NCBI RefSeq assembly: GCF_000269805.1
Contig: NZ_JH711481.1
Location: 1,126,838 to 1,190,837 of the forward strand
Reading direction: 5' to 3'
Length of the DNA: 64,000 nt
Origin: Actinomyces massiliensis 4401292
Lineage (GTDB): Bacteria; Actinomycetota; Actinomycetes; Actinomycetales; Actinomycetaceae
This document shows, in pieces, positions 1 to 10,530 of this stretch. Numbering within the stretch: the first letter of the stretch is position 1; the number at the start of each line of letters is the position of its first letter. The notes beneath the pieces were generated by a model that saw nothing but the letters and a program-made list of their open reading frames with translations, did no database searches and had not been told where the DNA came from. Both the position numbers and the translations under genes were made by a program.

Positions 1-654
1 GGCGAGCTCGCCGCCGCTGAGCGTGCCGCCGGAATCGCGGCCGAGCACGAGCGCTGGTCCCGCGAGGTCCACGACACTCTGGCGCAGGGGTTCATCTCTG
101 TCATCACCCTTGCGCAGGCTGCTCGTGGCGAGCTGGACAGCGGTGAGATCGGAATGGTCATTCGCCGTCTGGATCAGCTGGAGGCGGTTGGCCGTGACAA
201 TCTCGCCGAGTCCCGTGCGCTCGTTGCCGGTGAGGGTCCCAGTGCTCTCAAGGACGGAGATCTCGCCCAGGCGCTGCGGCGCCTCGTGAGCGTCCAGCGC
301 GAGCGCGGACTGAACACTGGTCTTGAGCTGGATCTGCCGGTGGGCCTGTCCTCGGCTGTGCAGGTCGCGATTCTGCGCACTGCCCAGGAGGGACTGAGCA
401 ATGTGACCCGTCATGCTCATGCCGAACGTGTGGAGGTTATTGTGGGAGTGGAGAGCACGGGCCTGGGTCGGGAGCTCGTCGTCACCGTGGCCGACGACGG
501 CGTCGGCACCGGGGGTCGTCCAGAGGGAAAGGGGCTGACCGGGATGCGCTCGCGGGTGGAGGCCCTTGGCGGAACGCTGACGGTCGATCCGCTCCACTCG
601 CCGGACGAGCGCAGGCGTGTCGGAACCGTGATCGAAGCCAGAATGCCCCTGTGA
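1..654 (+). CDS. Sensor histidine kinase, NarL type (C-terminal part, start outside window)
   Basis: This is the last 217 residues of a sensor kinase; it reads in frame from base 1. The H-box SREVHDTLAQGF (phosphoacceptor His at visible residue 24) marks a HisKA_3 dimerisation domain. The N-box AQEGLSNVTRHA (about 128-139) and G-box ADDGVG (about 164-169) mark a HATPase_c domain. By family, it autophosphorylates and passes phosphate to the regulator encoded next, whose GTG start overlaps this TGA by four bases. Sensor and membrane parts are outside the window, so the stimulus cannot be inferred. Confidence 0.93.
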   Translation, partial: GELAAAERAAGIAAEHERWSREVHDTLAQGFISVITLAQAARGELDSGEIGMVIRRLDQLEAVGRDNLAESRALVAGEGPSALKDGDLAQALRRLVSVQRERGLNTGLELDLPVGLSSAVQVAILRTAQEGLSNVTRHAHAERVEVIVGVESTGLGRELVVTVADDGVGTGGRPEGKGLTGMRSRVEALGGTLTVDPLHSPDERRRVGTVIEARMPL

Positions 655-1463
655 GCACAGCCGTTCTTTCGTCTAGTTCTTCGACAGGCCCGGGCGCGCG
701 CCGGGTCCGCCTTCTGGTGGTTGATGATCACCCGGTGGTGCGGTCCGGAATCGTCGGCATGTTCTCCTCCGAGGCGGATCTCGCCGTCGTCGGGGAGGCT
801 GCCGACGGCGACCAGGCCGTCGAGCTCGTCGCCGAACTCGCCCCCGATGTCGTGCTCATGGATCTGCGCATGCCCGGCGTCGACGGCGTGGAGGCCATCC
901 GCCGTATTTCGGCTGGGGCGGGCACGGCGCATGGTGCTGCTGGGGCGGGCACGGCGCATGGTGCTGTTGGGGCGGGCACGGCGCATGGTGCTGTTGGGGC
1001 GGGCACGGCCGCTCATGCTCCTGCTCCCCGCATCGTGGTTCTCACCACCTACGACACCGACGGTGACATTCTGCGTGCCGTCGAGGCCGGCGCCATCGGC
1101 TACCTGTTGAAGGATTCTGCGCGCGAGGACATTCTCGCGGCCGTGCGGGCCGCCGCCGTCGGGCGCAGCGCGTTGAGTCCGACCGTCACGACGCGTCTGC
1201 TGGGGGCTGCGCGCGGTGCGGGCCAGAGTGCCGCCGGCGCTCCCAGAGGCGCCCGTGTTCCGGTGAGCCTGTCGCCGCGTGAGCGGGAGGTGCTGGCGGC
1301 GGTGTCGCGGGGGCTGTCCAATAGTCAGATCGGAGTCGAGCTATACATCACTGAGGCGACCGTCAAGACGCACTTGCTGCGCGCCTACGCCAAGCTCGGC
1401 GTCGACTCGCGCGCGGCGGCGGTTACTGAGGCCTTGCGTCGTGGTCTGCTGGAGCTGGAGTAG
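651..1463 (+). CDS. LuxR/NarL-family response regulator with an expanded receiver loop
   Basis: A 270-residue DNA-binding response regulator, translationally coupled (GTGA) to the kinase upstream. The receiver domain has the acidic pair D25-D26, the phosphoacceptor D71 (VVLMDLRMPG), a Thr after beta-4 (VLTTYD, about 129-134) and the conserved Lys154 (YLLKDSA). A LuxR helix-turn-helix lies at about 207-262 (LSPREREVL, NSQIGVEL, ATVKTHLL). Between alpha-3 and beta-4, residues 88-125 are nine-residue Gly/Ala/His repeats encoded by 27-bp DNA repeats. Normal regulators of this class are about 210-230 residues, so the insert accounts for most of the extra length. All key residues remain, so it is probably functional. 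Confidence 0.93.
   Translation: MSTAVLSSSSSTGPGARRVRLLVVDDHPVVRSGIVGMFSSEADLAVVGEAADGDQAVELVAELAPDVVLMDLRMPGVDGVEAIRRISAGAGTAHGAAGAGTAHGAVGAGTAHGAVGAGTAAHAPAPRIVVLTTYDTDGDILRAVEAGAIGYLLKDSAREDILAAVRAAAVGRSALSPTVTTRLLGAARGAGQSAAGAPRGARVPVSLSPREREVLAAVSRGLSNSQIGVELYITEATVKTHLLRAYAKLGVDSRAAAVTEALRRGLLELE
912..1010 (+). repeat. 27-bp in-frame tandem repeat inside the response regulator
   Basis: Three full copies begin at 912, 939 and 966 and a partial fourth begins at 993. Each encodes Ala/Val-Gly-Ala-Gly-Thr-Ala-His-Gly-Ala. The copies are nearly identical, which suggests recent expansion by slippage. The period keeps the reading frame. Confidence 0.95.
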
Positions 1464-1490
1464 CCAGTGGCCAGGCCGTTGCAGCGTCCT

Positions 1491-1546
1491 GGTCCTGACG
1501 GGCCTTGACGGGCCTTGACGGGACTTGATGGTCCTGACGGCCCTGA
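1491..1546 (+). repeat. 10-bp imperfect tandem repeat after the regulator gene
   Basis: Five to six degenerate units of the type GGCCTTGACG or GGTCCTGACG follow the regulator stop codon and lead directly into the 22-bp array. No coding or terminator role is visible. Confidence 0.8.
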
Positions 1547-1548
1547 CG

Positions 1549-1636
1549 TCGAGATCGGTCGTACTCCGCCTCGAGATCGGTCCACTTCCGCGTCGAGATC
1601 GGTCGAAGCCCGCATCGAGATCGGTTCGGGGCGGGG
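1549..1636 (+). repeat. 22-bp repeat array, site 1 left arm (4 forward units)
   Basis: Units start at 1549, 1571, 1593 and 1615, exactly 22 bp apart. Each begins with TCGAGATCGGTC (last copy TCGAGATCGGTT) and continues with ten variable bases such as GTACTCCGCC or CACTTCCGCG. It faces the eight reverse units at 2303-2468, so the two arrays form the arms of a long inverted repeat around a roughly 670-bp core. Confidence 0.95.
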
Positions 1637-1828
1637 CGCGCCTCTTTCTTCTCGGGTTCTCGGAACTTCTCGATTTCGAGGTATCTCGGCTTGCGCGGTC
1701 CGCAGATCTGAATGTTGACGTGCCCGAGCGACCATCCGTCGGGGTGCATGGGCGGCTTTGAAGGTGCCCGTTTCGATGGGACTGCAGGAGGCCGGCAGCT
1801 TCAGGCGCTGAACGGACAATACTGACAA

Positions 1829-1946
1829 TGTTGCACATTCGTCCGCGATCTGTGCCGATAGAAACCTTGGAATCACGCGAAAAGAGATTCTGGTGAGTGC
1901 GGTTGTCCTTACTCCCATGTGTACAGACCCCCTCAGTGCACATGGG
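1829..1946. other. Conserved intergenic core motif, copy 1
   Basis: This stretch starts with TGTTGCACATTCG and ends in a hairpin whose arms are CCCATGTG (1914-1921) and CACATGGG (1939-1946), with AGACCCCCT in the loop. The distance from TGTTGCAC to CCCATGTG is 85 bases, the same as in the copies at 28939 and 35919. A middle block, GGAATCACGCG, is also shared. On the minus strand the loop reads AGGGGG and is followed nine bases later by an ATG at 1918 that opens a frame. It may be a structured RNA, a regulatory site or a small-protein start region; which is unresolved. Confidence 0.7.
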
Positions 1947-1991
1947 AATGTGATGACTGGTATTGACGCGTCTTGAGAATCCCTGGAATCT

Positions 1992-2016
1992 AAGCGAAAA
2001 ACGGCTGTCGCTTTTT
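1992..2016 (+). terminator. Possible intrinsic terminator within the site 1 core
   Basis: A six-base stem AAGCGA (1992-1997) pairs with TCGCTT (2008-2013) and is followed by further T residues. It is short but has the U-run that most GC-rich hairpins here lack. It lies between the array arms of site 1. Confidence 0.35.
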
Positions 2017-2302
2017 GAGGGGATCTTCCTCCCGTGTGCAGCCCCGTCTGAGCCGTCTGAGTCGGTCGACCGATCCGAAGGGTGAACGAGATGCGCTCCT
2101 CACGTTGACGGCGGCTGGCCGTAAGAACGGTTCTCTCTGACTCTCGTGTTCTCGTCTTCGGATTCCTGTCCTCGGAAAGATCGGGACGAGGGCGGAACGC
2201 ACTGTCGATGTGTGGTGGTGCTGGGCGCCTTTCGTGCTCTCAGACCTTGAGGCGGCACTTCGAGTCGCCTTCTCTGAGCGTCCTGAACTCGGTGTGGAGT
2301 GC

Positions 2303-2468
2303 GACCGATTTCGATGCGGAACTCGACCGATCTCGACGCGGAAGTGGACCGATCTCGCGGCGGAGTGCGACCGATCTCGAGCCGGAAGTGGACCGATCTC
2401 GCGGCGGAGTGCGACCGATTTCGACGCGGAACTCGACCGATCTCGAGCCGGAAGTGGACCGATCTCGG
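2303..2468 (-). repeat. 22-bp repeat array, site 1 right arm (8 reverse units)
   Basis: Reverse units (GACCGATCTCG or GACCGATTTCG) start at 2303, 2325, 2347, 2369, 2391, 2413, 2435 and 2457. The last unit ends GATCTCGGCG, the outer boundary also seen at most other sites. The array ends about 220 bp before the clpC start, so it may lie in the clpC upstream region. The space from 2469 to 2686 holds no gene; no convincing heat-shock operator is visible. Confidence 0.95.
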
Positions 2469-2686
2469 CGGGGAGGCTCCTCCGCCCGCCATGGCGCCGA
2501 TTCGCGGCCTGCGGACCTTGCCCTGAGCGTCCTCGACTCAACTCTTGCTCACGCCCACTGCGAACAGGGGCATGAGTGTCGTGCCGGTGCCGTTAGCCTT
2601 GTCAGCACGTGCCAGCGCCCCATGTGTATCTGCACCATTCCCGGACGGGCGCCCTACCGACCGCACGTGCCGAGGAGATACCAGCG

Positions 2687-5242
<2,556 letters not shown>

Positions 5243-5259
5243 CCTCTCGCACGTGAGCT

Positions 5260-5275
5260 CCGCGCCGGGGCGCGG
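5260..5275 (+). terminator. Possible hairpin terminator after clpC
   Basis: CCGCGC and GCGCGG pair around a four-base loop eighteen bases after the clpC stop. There is no T-run, so the terminator role is tentative. The remaining bases up to 5400 hold no gene. Confidence 0.3.
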
Positions 5276-5400
5276 CACCTCTGCGTCCGCAGCTGGGAGA
5301 GCCGAGAGAGCATCGTTACGGTAGTGTGATCTTGCTGCCGGGTGGGCGGGGATGCGTCCCCGGTGCCGGCCGGTTCCTGGCTCGTTGACGATGGATCTGA

Positions 5401-7008
5401 ATGATGCGACGACCCTTGAATGAGGCAATCGCGGGCGCTCCCGCCGATACAGAGATCAGTTCCCGGCATGCCGGTGCGCGCGCCCGCTGGATATCCGTCT
5501 TCCTGGCGGCTGCGGCCGTGGAGGCGGTGATCGTTCTGGCGTTCCTGGGCGCAACGCGCGCGGCCGTCATCGTTGCCCTCATCGCGCTCTCGGCCACGGC
5601 GCTGATGCTGATCACCGCGCCTCCTGCGAGCGCGGCGGTCGGCAGCGCCGAGGAGCTCGCATCCTCCCCCGCCAGAATTGCCCTCACCGGGGTCGCCCCC
5701 GTGCGCCTGCGCACGCGCGCGACCATGGCGGTCGGCGGGCCGCGGGATCGCTCCGCCCGCGCCCGGGCCGCGTCGTCGTGGAGCATGCTGCAGGCCATGT
5801 CGCCCGCCATCCTCCTGGGGGCCGGCTACCCGATCGTGGGCTCCCAACTCGGCAGCCACAGCATCGGGGGCATTCCTCTGTTCTCCTTGGTCGTCAGCGT
5901 CTCCGTGGCCGTGCCGTGGCTCAGCCAGGTCGCCGGCACGCCCGTTTACCGGCTCATCGGCGACGTCCCGTACAGGGGCGACGACGGCGCCGCCCGCCGC
6001 TTCGCGCGCATGTGGCCGGCTCTGCTCGTGCTGATCGCGCCCCCGGTCCTGGTGGTGACCGCCCTGGTCGCGGTCACCACCGGCTGGTCGGCGACGGCGC
6101 TGGGCGCCCATGTCGTGCTGACACTGGTGAACATGCTCTTCGTCCAGTCCCTCGTCGTCGCCGACATCGCGGGCAGTCGCGGGCGCTGGGCTCTCGGCTG
6201 GGTCGCCTACGCGGTCGCACTGCTGGCCGCGCCCACGATCTGGTTCCTGCCGCCGTTGGCGGGCCTGGTGAGTCAGATGCTTCTCATGGGGCGGGCGCTG
6301 GGCGGTCTCATCCATCCTGTGGGGGTGCCCATGCGGTCCTTCACCGCCGACACCGCTCGAGGACTCGTTCTGGGCGGCGTCCTGTGGTCGGACAAGCTCC
6401 TCCTGTTCCTGGTCAACGGGACGAACTTCGATATCGCCACCGTCTACCTCTGCCTCCAGCCCGCAGTGGTCGCCTACTCCTACTACTTCGCGATCACCGC
6501 GCCCAGCATCAACCGCGCCGTCGCGCGTTTCCGCATCCAGCTCGCCGACTCGAGCATGAACAGGCTGCGCGATCAGGGGCGTTTCCTGCACGGGACCGTG
6601 AGCGCCTCACTGCGGCGCACGACCGTCGTGGGCATCGTGAGCGTGGGCATCGCCGTTCTCGTGGCCGCTCTGCTGGACGGGGGCGGGGAGTCCACCTGGA
6701 CGCTGAGCGCCTCCGGAGTGCTCACGGTGACCGTGATCGCCGGCGCCAGCCTGCTCTTGACCCTGCTCACGCTTCTGGCCTACGAGATCGAGCACGTCGG
6801 GGACCGTACCGCCGCCATTGTGCTGTCGGGGGCCCACCTGGCCGCCGCGCTGCTCCTGTTCATCGGCCTCGGCACGATCCCCGTGCGAGCGTACGCCGCC
6901 GTCGGTATCGTTGACCTGGCTCTGGTAGCGGTGGCGGTGGCCGTGTACCGGTCCCGGTGGAGCTCACCGGAGTACGCGTTCTTCTGGGGGAAGGCACTAT
7001 CGTGGTAG
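5401..7008 (+). CDS. PelG-like polytopic membrane protein (exopolysaccharide export)
   Basis: A 535-residue integral membrane protein with about a dozen hydrophobic segments, for example around VEAVIVLAFLGATRAAVIV near the N-terminus and AAVGIVDLALVAVAVAVY near the C-terminus. The PelG assignment rests on size, topology and the PelF-like glycosyltransferase gene that overlaps its end. PelG proteins belong to the MOP flippase group and are thought to move Pel polysaccharide across the membrane. Two ATG codons stand at 5401 and 5404 without a strong ribosome site; another ATG at 5391 runs straight into a stop. A different MOP-type transporter cannot be excluded. Confidence 0.7.
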   Translation: MMRRPLNEAIAGAPADTEISSRHAGARARWISVFLAAAAVEAVIVLAFLGATRAAVIVALIALSATALMLITAPPASAAVGSAEELASSPARIALTGVAPVRLRTRATMAVGGPRDRSARARAASSWSMLQAMSPAILLGAGYPIVGSQLGSHSIGGIPLFSLVVSVSVAVPWLSQVAGTPVYRLIGDVPYRGDDGAARRFARMWPALLVLIAPPVLVVTALVAVTTGWSATALGAHVVLTLVNMLFVQSLVVADIAGSRGRWALGWVAYAVALLAAPTIWFLPPLAGLVSQMLLMGRALGGLIHPVGVPMRSFTADTARGLVLGGVLWSDKLLLFLVNGTNFDIATVYLCLQPAVVAYSYYFAITAPSINRAVARFRIQLADSSMNRLRDQGRFLHGTVSASLRRTTVVGIVSVGIAVLVAALLDGGGESTWTLSASGVLTVTVIAGASLLLTLLTLLAYEIEHVGDRTAAIVLSGAHLAAALLLFIGLGTIPVRAYAAVGIVDLALVAVAVAVYRSRWSSPEYAFFWGKALSW

Positions 7009-8999
7009 GCAGCGCGGGCGGCAACCAGGGGGGTGCGCCCCGCGGCTACGGGTACCCGGCTCCCGCCACCGGTGAGGGCGGTGACACCATCCACCCCGAT
7101 GGAGTTCCCCTGGACGGCTCCTACGAGGATGTCGACGTGGCCATTGTCATGGAGTCCACCTACCCGTACCTGAAGGGCGGGGTGAGCGCGGTCATCCACG
7201 ACATCGTCACCGGCAACCCCGACCTCACATTCGGCATCATTCACATCGCCTGGTCCTCGACTTCTCCGCTGACCGACCTCTATCACATGCCCGACAATGT
7301 GGCGTGGGTGCGGGTGCTCTACCTGTCGATGGACGAGCACGAGGAATTCCTGCGCACCAGGCCGCAGGTTCTTCGCATGGGTAAGCGGGGACGCCGGGCC
7401 CTGGCCGAGAGACTCGTCGCCGCCCTGCGCTCGCTGGCCGAGGACGCGGACAGCGAGCCGGTGTGGGACCTCATCGCCGATGGCATGGCCGCCTCGACCC
7501 GCCGCTACCCGCTGTGGGCCCTGCTCGGCACCCGGGAGTTCATGGAGGTCTATCGCGACTCCATGCCGGGCCTGGGCATGAGCATGGCCGACCTGTTCTG
7601 GCTACTGCGCGACTTCTTCTCCCTCGCCTATGCGGTGCTGTCCGAAACCATGCCGCGAGCCGCCGTCTACCACGCTCACACCACCGGCTACGCCGCGCTT
7701 CTGGCCGCCAACGCGGCCCGTGAGCATGGCACCTCCTACCTGCTCACCGAGCACAATCTCTACGTGCGCGACACCGTCAACACGCTCCTGGACCGCCGGA
7801 TGGACCAGATCGTCACGCTGACGGACTACCGGTTCTTCGACGTCACGCCGCGTGAGCGCATGTGGATGGCCTGGTGGCTGGAGATGGGGCGCATGTGCTA
7901 TCCGGGCGCCTATGCCACCACCTACCTCTACCCGGCCGCCATCGAGGAGGCCCGGGCGCTGGGCGGCGACCCCTCCAAGGCCATCGTCATCCCCAACGGG
8001 ATCTCCATCGAGGAGTTCGACGCCGCTTTCGCGACGCGGCGCCAGAAGACCGGGCGGATCCGCGCCGAGGGCGCGGGCAACCATCTGTGGCGACTCGCTT
8101 ACATCGCCCGCGTGGTTCCCATCAAGGGGCTCATGGATCTCATCGAGTCGATACGGATCCTGCGCGAGCGGGGCCGCTCGATCCACCTGGACGTATGCGG
8201 TCCGACCGAGCACGTGCCCGAGTACTACGAGCGCTGCCGGAAGCGCATCGCCGAGCTCGGCCTGGAGGACACCATCACCATCCGCGGCACGGTCAAGGTC
8301 CGCCAATGGCTCACCGAGTTCGACCTCTTCCTCCTGCCGTCCTACAACGAGGGATTGCCCGTCGTGTCCCTGGAGACCATGGGGGCCGGCATTCCCACTG
8401 TGAGCACCGACGTCGGGGCCGTGCGCACCGTGGTGGAGGATCGGATCGTGGGGCCGGACTCCAGGGCCTGGGGGCCGTGCGGCCTGGTCATCGCGCCGGG
8501 GGATCCCACGATCATGGCGGACGGCGTGGATCGGATCATCGGGGACATCGACCTGTACGAGAACCTGAGCCTGGCCGCCAGGGGCAGAGCGGAGGCCGCA
8601 TACGACCTTCGTCGTGTCAACGCCGCCTACAACGACCTCTATCGGCGGGGCGGTGCTGGTCGCGTGGGCGCCGAACGGAGAAGCGCTGCCGCGTCGCGAG
8701 CTGCCAGGACCGGGCCGCCGACGGCGCCCCAGCCCGCCGCGGGCTCGCCTCCCACGGGTCCTCCTCGGCCGGCTGCTGCGGGTGGAGCTCACGCAGCGGG
8801 GGCGCCTCGTCCCATGACTACTGCCGAGCCGGCTGCCGCGGCCCGTCCCGCCGGCGCGCATGCCGCGGGTGCGGCCCGCCCCGCCGGGGCGCATGCTGCG
8901 AGCGCGGCCCGTCCCGCCGGAGCCCATGCTGCGAGCGCCGCTTATCCCGCCGGCGCTGCAGTTCCGCCGTCCGAGGCGCGGCCGGTGAGGCGATCATGA
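7002..8999 (+). CDS. PelF-like glycosyltransferase (GT4 type) with repetitive C-terminal tail
   Basis: A cytoplasmic GT-B glycosyltransferase of about 665 residues. The N-terminal motif YPYLKGGVSAVIHDIV (about 54-69) is the PelF/DUF3492 signature. Further along are EHNLYVRD, the nucleotide-sugar region PNGISIEEF, IARVVPIKG, and the EX7E motif E450-E458 (EGLPVVSLE). PelF builds the Pel polysaccharide from UDP-sugars. GTG 7002 is preferred because GGGGGAAGG lies just upstream; this overlaps the PelG-like gene by seven bases. From about residue 565 the protein is an Ala/Pro/Gly/His tail with repeated ARPAGAHAA units, outside the catalytic fold. The stop overlaps the next ATG (ATGA). Confidence 0.88.
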   Translation: MVGSAGGNQGGAPRGYGYPAPATGEGGDTIHPDGVPLDGSYEDVDVAIVMESTYPYLKGGVSAVIHDIVTGNPDLTFGIIHIAWSSTSPLTDLYHMPDNVAWVRVLYLSMDEHEEFLRTRPQVLRMGKRGRRALAERLVAALRSLAEDADSEPVWDLIADGMAASTRRYPLWALLGTREFMEVYRDSMPGLGMSMADLFWLLRDFFSLAYAVLSETMPRAAVYHAHTTGYAALLAANAAREHGTSYLLTEHNLYVRDTVNTLLDRRMDQIVTLTDYRFFDVTPRERMWMAWWLEMGRMCYPGAYATTYLYPAAIEEARALGGDPSKAIVIPNGISIEEFDAAFATRRQKTGRIRAEGAGNHLWRLAYIARVVPIKGLMDLIESIRILRERGRSIHLDVCGPTEHVPEYYERCRKRIAELGLEDTITIRGTVKVRQWLTEFDLFLLPSYNEGLPVVSLETMGAGIPTVSTDVGAVRTVVEDRIVGPDSRAWGPCGLVIAPGDPTIMADGVDRIIGDIDLYENLSLAARGRAEAAYDLRRVNAAYNDLYRRGGAGRVGAERRSAAASRAARTGPPTAPQPAAGSPPTGPPRPAAAGGAHAAGAPRPMTTAEPAAAARPAGAHAAGAARPAGAHAASAARPAGAHAASAAYPAGAAVPPSEARPVRRS

Positions 9000-10333
9000 C
9001 GCCGAAGCGGGGATCGGGCGCCTGGATCCGCTACGGCGAGCGGCTGGCCGATGGCGAGATCGCCTTCGCCGCGGCCCACTACCGCACGGCGATCCTCCAG
9101 CCGTGGGAGACCGAGGCGGCGGCCCGGCTCAAGGACCTCCGCGATGACATGGTGATCCTCGCCTACCGGTGCCTGTCCTCGGCGCGCGACTTCGAGCCCG
9201 CCCACCGACGCGCCTCGGGCCTGGGCTTCGCCGAGGCTCAACGTCGCGGTTGGTTGGCGCGGCGCGCCTCCGGGCGGACTCTCGAGTGGAGCACCTATCC
9301 GGGCCACTACCAGATGAGGGTATGGGACGAGGCCTACCGGCGACGGTGGATCGAGCGGGTGCTGGAGGCCACCGCGGGCACCCCGTTCGACGGCATCATG
9401 GCGGACAACGACGTCTTCGACGACTACTACGGCCTCGACCTGCGCTCCCTGGCTCCCGATGACGCCGCCGCGCCCCACGACCTCGCCGGACTGCGCGCCG
9501 CCCTGGGTGATTTCGTCGATGACGTCGGGCGCTCCCTGACGGATGAGGGGCTGTTGCTCGTGCCCAATATCGCTGAGGCGCGCCGCGAGGCGGGCCGCTG
9601 GGAGCGTCACGCCGCCTGGGGCGGAGGCTTCGACGAATGCTGGCTCGGTTGGGGCGACAAGGCCCTGTTCGATGAGGAGACCGCGCTCGCGCAGGCGCCG
9701 CAGCTCGACGGACCGGGGCTGTGCATTGTGCGCACGCCATCGGGCGGGGTCGGTCCGCGCTTCGACCGCTCTGCGTCGGCCCTGTACGGGCTCGCCGCAT
9801 TCTGGGTCTTCGGGGGCGGGCCCGACCATATCGATGATTCGGCGGGTGACAGCGAGTCGGCCGGCTTGGCCGGCTCAGCCGGCTCAGCCGGCTCAGCTGA
9901 CCCGGCCGGCCCGGTTAGCTCAGCCGGCCCAGCTGACCCGGCCGGCCCGGTTAGCTCAGTCGGCCCGGCCAGCCCTGCCGGCTCGGCCGAGGCGCGCTCA
10001 CGGGCCGCCGGCGCGCTGCGGCTTCCGCGCGGCGCCGCCCTGCGCACCTATGCGGCTACGGGGGCGGACGACTATTCGCGAACTCCCTGGTTCCCCGCAC
10101 TGGACGCCGACCTCGGCGCCCCTCTCGGCGAGGCCTCGAAGGAGGACGGCGTGTGGCGCCGCGACTTCGAGGGCGGAGTGGCCGCCGTCGTGCTGGGTGA
10201 GGGGCGGGGTGGCACCGTGCGTCTTCCCGCCGGTCTCAGAGCGCCGGGGCCGGCCGGCGATCCGGACGGCAGGGCACTGGGATCTGAGATGCCCCTGGCT
10301 GCTGGCAGTGGGATAATCGCCCTGCGTGCCTGA
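8996..10333 (+). CDS. Putative glycoside hydrolase (GHL15-like) of the Pel-like cluster
   Basis: A 445-residue protein without an obvious signal peptide, translationally coupled to the PelF-like gene. It resembles hypothetical TIM-barrel glycoside hydrolases: the segment IMADNDVFDDYYG at about 134-146 looks like the strand-end acidic motif of those families, and ILAYRCLSS and STYPGHYQMRVWDE fit neighbouring strands. Pel clusters elsewhere carry a PelA hydrolase/deacetylase, so a trimming role on the same polymer is a reasonable inference. Residues from about 282 to 335 are a Gly/Ser/Pro/Ala repeat encoded by tandem DNA repeats (about 9840-10000). The exact family and activity are unproven. 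Confidence 0.6.
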   Translation: MTPKRGSGAWIRYGERLADGEIAFAAAHYRTAILQPWETEAAARLKDLRDDMVILAYRCLSSARDFEPAHRRASGLGFAEAQRRGWLARRASGRTLEWSTYPGHYQMRVWDEAYRRRWIERVLEATAGTPFDGIMADNDVFDDYYGLDLRSLAPDDAAAPHDLAGLRAALGDFVDDVGRSLTDEGLLLVPNIAEARREAGRWERHAAWGGGFDECWLGWGDKALFDEETALAQAPQLDGPGLCIVRTPSGGVGPRFDRSASALYGLAAFWVFGGGPDHIDDSAGDSESAGLAGSAGSAGSADPAGPVSSAGPADPAGPVSSVGPASPAGSAEARSRAAGALRLPRGAALRTYAATGADDYSRTPWFPALDADLGAPLGEASKEDGVWRRDFEGGVAAVVLGEGRGGTVRLPAGLRAPGPAGDPDGRALGSEMPLAAGSGIIALRA

Positions 10334-10530
10334 GGCGCGCTCGGATTCGGCTCGCGCGAGATTCTTTAGGGACTAAGGTCCTGTCAAACGTCGGCCAGGT
10401 CGGGGAGATCATGGTGCCGCTTGCTCCCCTGAGAATCCCGCCGTCCCGTACAGCGCCCTCTCAGGCTGGAAGCGCGGCGTCCGCTTCGGGCGGCGCCGGT
10501 CACCCGCAGGGCTCAGGACAAGGACGACCT

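Noticed and set aside
2208-2608. Open frames through the 22-bp arrays encoding Arg/Ser/Asp/Gly repeats
   Set aside because: A stop-free 22-bp unit is open in several frames on both strands, and the predicted peptides are just the repeat read in rotating frames. No start signals or domains support them. The same applies at 17.8, 24.6, 28.7, 31.8, 35.6 and 36.3 kb.
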